From Nematopogon swammerdamellus (taxonomy: Eukaryota; Arthropoda; Insecta; Lepidoptera; Adelidae), in contig OX336343.1 of NCBI GenBank assembly GCA_946902875.1, positions 22,491,596-22,555,595 of the forward strand: 64,000 bases of DNA, in the 5' to 3' direction. The notes under the pieces are model-generated. The model searched no databases. It was not told where the DNA came from and saw nothing but the letters and a program-made list of their open reading frames with translations. Positions 48,701-51,700 of this stretch are shown in pieces (the first letter of the stretch is position 1; each line of letters begins with the position of its first letter). The translations under genes were made by a program, and so were the position numbers.

Positions 48701-51700
48701 ACTACCAGCGAAGTCGCTCTACAGTCTCTTCAAGAATCTAGGGCTCCCAAGATCGACGCTAAGCTCATATATGGAGAGAGCTTCGAAAACGTCACTGGAA
48801 GCATCCTACAGAATATGGATAGGTAGAGAGAGGGAGGTCGAGAGCGGGACTGGTGGTTTCCCCGCGTCCTAGTCAACGCAGACTAGCTGACGAGGGCTTG
48901 AAGCGAGCCGAAACGTGAAGCATGCGCGGGAAATTTAGAGTGGCCACTCGCTAGTCCCGGCCTCGATTAATATCCTCCTCTACTGCCGATGGGCCCGGAT
49001 ATGTTCGGTGAAGCCATCGCAAGCTTAGATCCACACCTTCTCCTATACATAATTTTTTTTATTTTTTTTTATTCTTATTTTCTGATTTGATATATTGTGT
49101 GATTTTATAACTCTGACTTGTCCATTTCATTTTTAATTTAATTTTGAATCTTTATGACTAATGAATGATGTATTTAAAATAATTTTTATTGTAACCTTTA
49201 TTCACATGTTTAATATGCTATCTTTGTGTGGCCAAAAGTTAAATAAAGAATTTGAATTTGAATATAAATAAATAATAATAAAATAATAATAACCTAAATA
49301 AGCGTGATAATATGGAGCGTTGACGTCGGCCGAGCCACAACATCTACGGTGAGGGCGACGTCCACCATCGGCAAGCTTGGGGTCATCGGGACCTCACGTC
49401 CCGTCTAGTGCCCCCGCTACCGGTGGTGCGTGCGACCATGAGGCGACGCGCGCGCGAAGATTAAGACTTCAAAGAGCTGCGCGACGACGTCGCCGTGCAG
49501 TCCGGTGGATACGGAGCTCTCCGAGATGGGGGTGGTGGTGGCCTACGTGTCTAGTACCACCACCTATCGCTCGTAGCTTGCCTCGCGTCGTCTCGGAGAA
49601 CTCCGTAGCCACGGCCTGCACCCGCCGGCGTGCTTGGAGGCTTGTCTCCCGCCGCCGGCGGTATTACCGTTTTTAATTTTTTTATTAATTTTGTGTATTT
49701 TTATTACTTTGTATTTTTAATACTTGTATAATATATGTAAAATTAATAGAAAATTTTGAAAATGTGAAATAAAGAACCTAAATAATAAGCAACCTAGCAA
49801 CAGTCCGCAAATCTGCTGGCATGGCACCTAACTGAGCGTGGTTTCGCGAGGAGAGGTGTTTTTGGCTCTGTCGAATGCACCATTGGTCTCTCGGCACAGC
49901 CACCCATGTTGGTTTACATAAAAAAAAATTAATAAGAGCTGCCACACTGACCCGGCTTGCCCTGCTGGTCCGAGTATCTGTATCGTCTGTCGGCGCCGCG
50001 CATCCAATCGTACGTGCGGCTGACGGAGCTGGTCACGCTGGTGTAGACAGCGATCAGCCACCGGGTCAGCAGCCATCGCTCCTGCACGGGAGTGTAGCCA
50101 CCGTTGGCGCGCCAGGGCGACTCGTCACCTGAACTGTCGGAGTTCTGCGGAGGCGAACAAAAGTCTTATTAGTCTTGCTTTTATTGTGTGCGCTCGTCCT
50201 CCGCACTGCCTCGTGTTAACGAGGGAAAATTGTGGAGAGATCTGTCGGCCAAACTGTGTCTCGAGCTGTGTAGCTTGATGTTGTGTGGGCAGAAGATAAA
50301 GTAGAACGCTGATTATCCGAACGTCGCCGCAATGACCGCTTAGGGGCCGTCCATAAATTACGTTATTGAAAATAAGGGAGGGGGGGGGGGGGGGTCTGGT
50401 CTGCAGATGGCGGTAAAACGTGACGTAGGAGGGGGGGGGGGGGGGGGGGGGAATCGCAATATATGACTTACTAGCTGTGCACGCGCGCAACACTTTAAAG
50501 AAGGCGGTTCACTTGTCGGCTTCCTTTGACTCTTTTGTTGGTGCCGCCGCAACGCGCTGGTCCGGTCAGCGTCGTCAACGGTTGGCAGTCAGACGACAGG
50601 TGCGGGTGAAGCAAGTTGAAGTAGTATGTACATATTGTCAGCCTCGGTAGCTCAGTGGTGCTGTCGGTCGACTGTTGTTAAGCAACCGTGAGCGCGGTCA
50701 GTACTTGGATGGGTGACCGCTCGACCGTTGTAGGCTAACCGTGTATTCCACGTAAAACTGTAGGATCCTTCCCTTCTTACCTTACTAGGTGGTAGGGTTT
50801 ATCCCGCCCCCAGTTGGTACCACCGCACTGAATTATACTTTTGTCGAAACGGCTATGTAAATAGTTTGTGTTTTCCATCCAGTACAGCTTGTGTAGCCAA
50901 CATGAAATGAAAGGAAGCACTGAAATGGCACCTAGTTCACCCGGTGTTATGGGCTGACATCACAGATGTTGTAGGTCAGCGGTTCCCAATTGTATTTTAA
51001 TCCGTACCCCTTGGCGAATTTTCTGAAAGTACCCCTGAGCAAAATGTTTAAATAAAACAATTTTCACATGGCTGTTATTTTTTTTACATAAGTAATAATG
51101 GTGTTTATCCATGGTATCAGTAATTTATTTGGTTCTAATATCGACTTAGTAATCACAATATAATACGAAATTGGTCTTAATTCAACATTCATCAGTTGGA
51201 ATAATTTTCACTAATATGTATGTGGGTCCCTTTTAATTTTTTTTTTTATTTTATGTAAACTGACACGGTTGGCTACATCACCTACAACATCCGTGATGTC
51301 AGCCCATAACACCGGGTGAACCTGGTGCCACGTCGTCAGTGCCTCCCTTAGGTCGTGCCGGCTACACTGAACTGAATGGAAAACACAAACTATTTACATA
51401 GCCGTTTCGACCGACCGTTTCATTCAGTGCGGTGGTACCAATTCTTTACTTTAGAATGTAGAGCGTCCACGTGTACCCTTTCTCTTGAGCCTGCGTAGCC
51501 CTAGAGGTACGGGTACCACTATTTGGGAATCGCTGTTGTAGGTGATGTAGCCAACCGTGTCAGTTTCCATAAAAATAAATTATAATATAAAGAGGATGTA
51601 CGAACGGCGGCGGAGCGCTTGCGTTGCTTGCCGGCGGCGGCGCCGGTTGTCCACGCGTGGTTGTGCTGCAGCAGCAGCTGCTCCAGCTCCTCGGCGCTGG

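Larger units (their letters stand above)
50637..51575 (+). mobile_element. SINE family C, full length, split by a hAT element
   Basis: The head at 50637 (TCAGCCTCGGTAGCTCAGTGG, then a 5S-like block with CTTGGATGGGTGACCG at 50704) runs to 50976 and resumes at 51544 with GATGTAGCCAACC to CAGTTTCCATAAAAATAAA. The two parts join into a continuous SINE once the insertion and one copy of the 8-bp duplication are removed. Confidence 0.85.

Noticed and set aside
50129..50144. Upstream acceptor for SUN exon 2 (CTCCGCAG)
   Set aside because: It gives an open frame but breaks the reading phase with exon 1; the TTCAG 16 bp downstream restores it.
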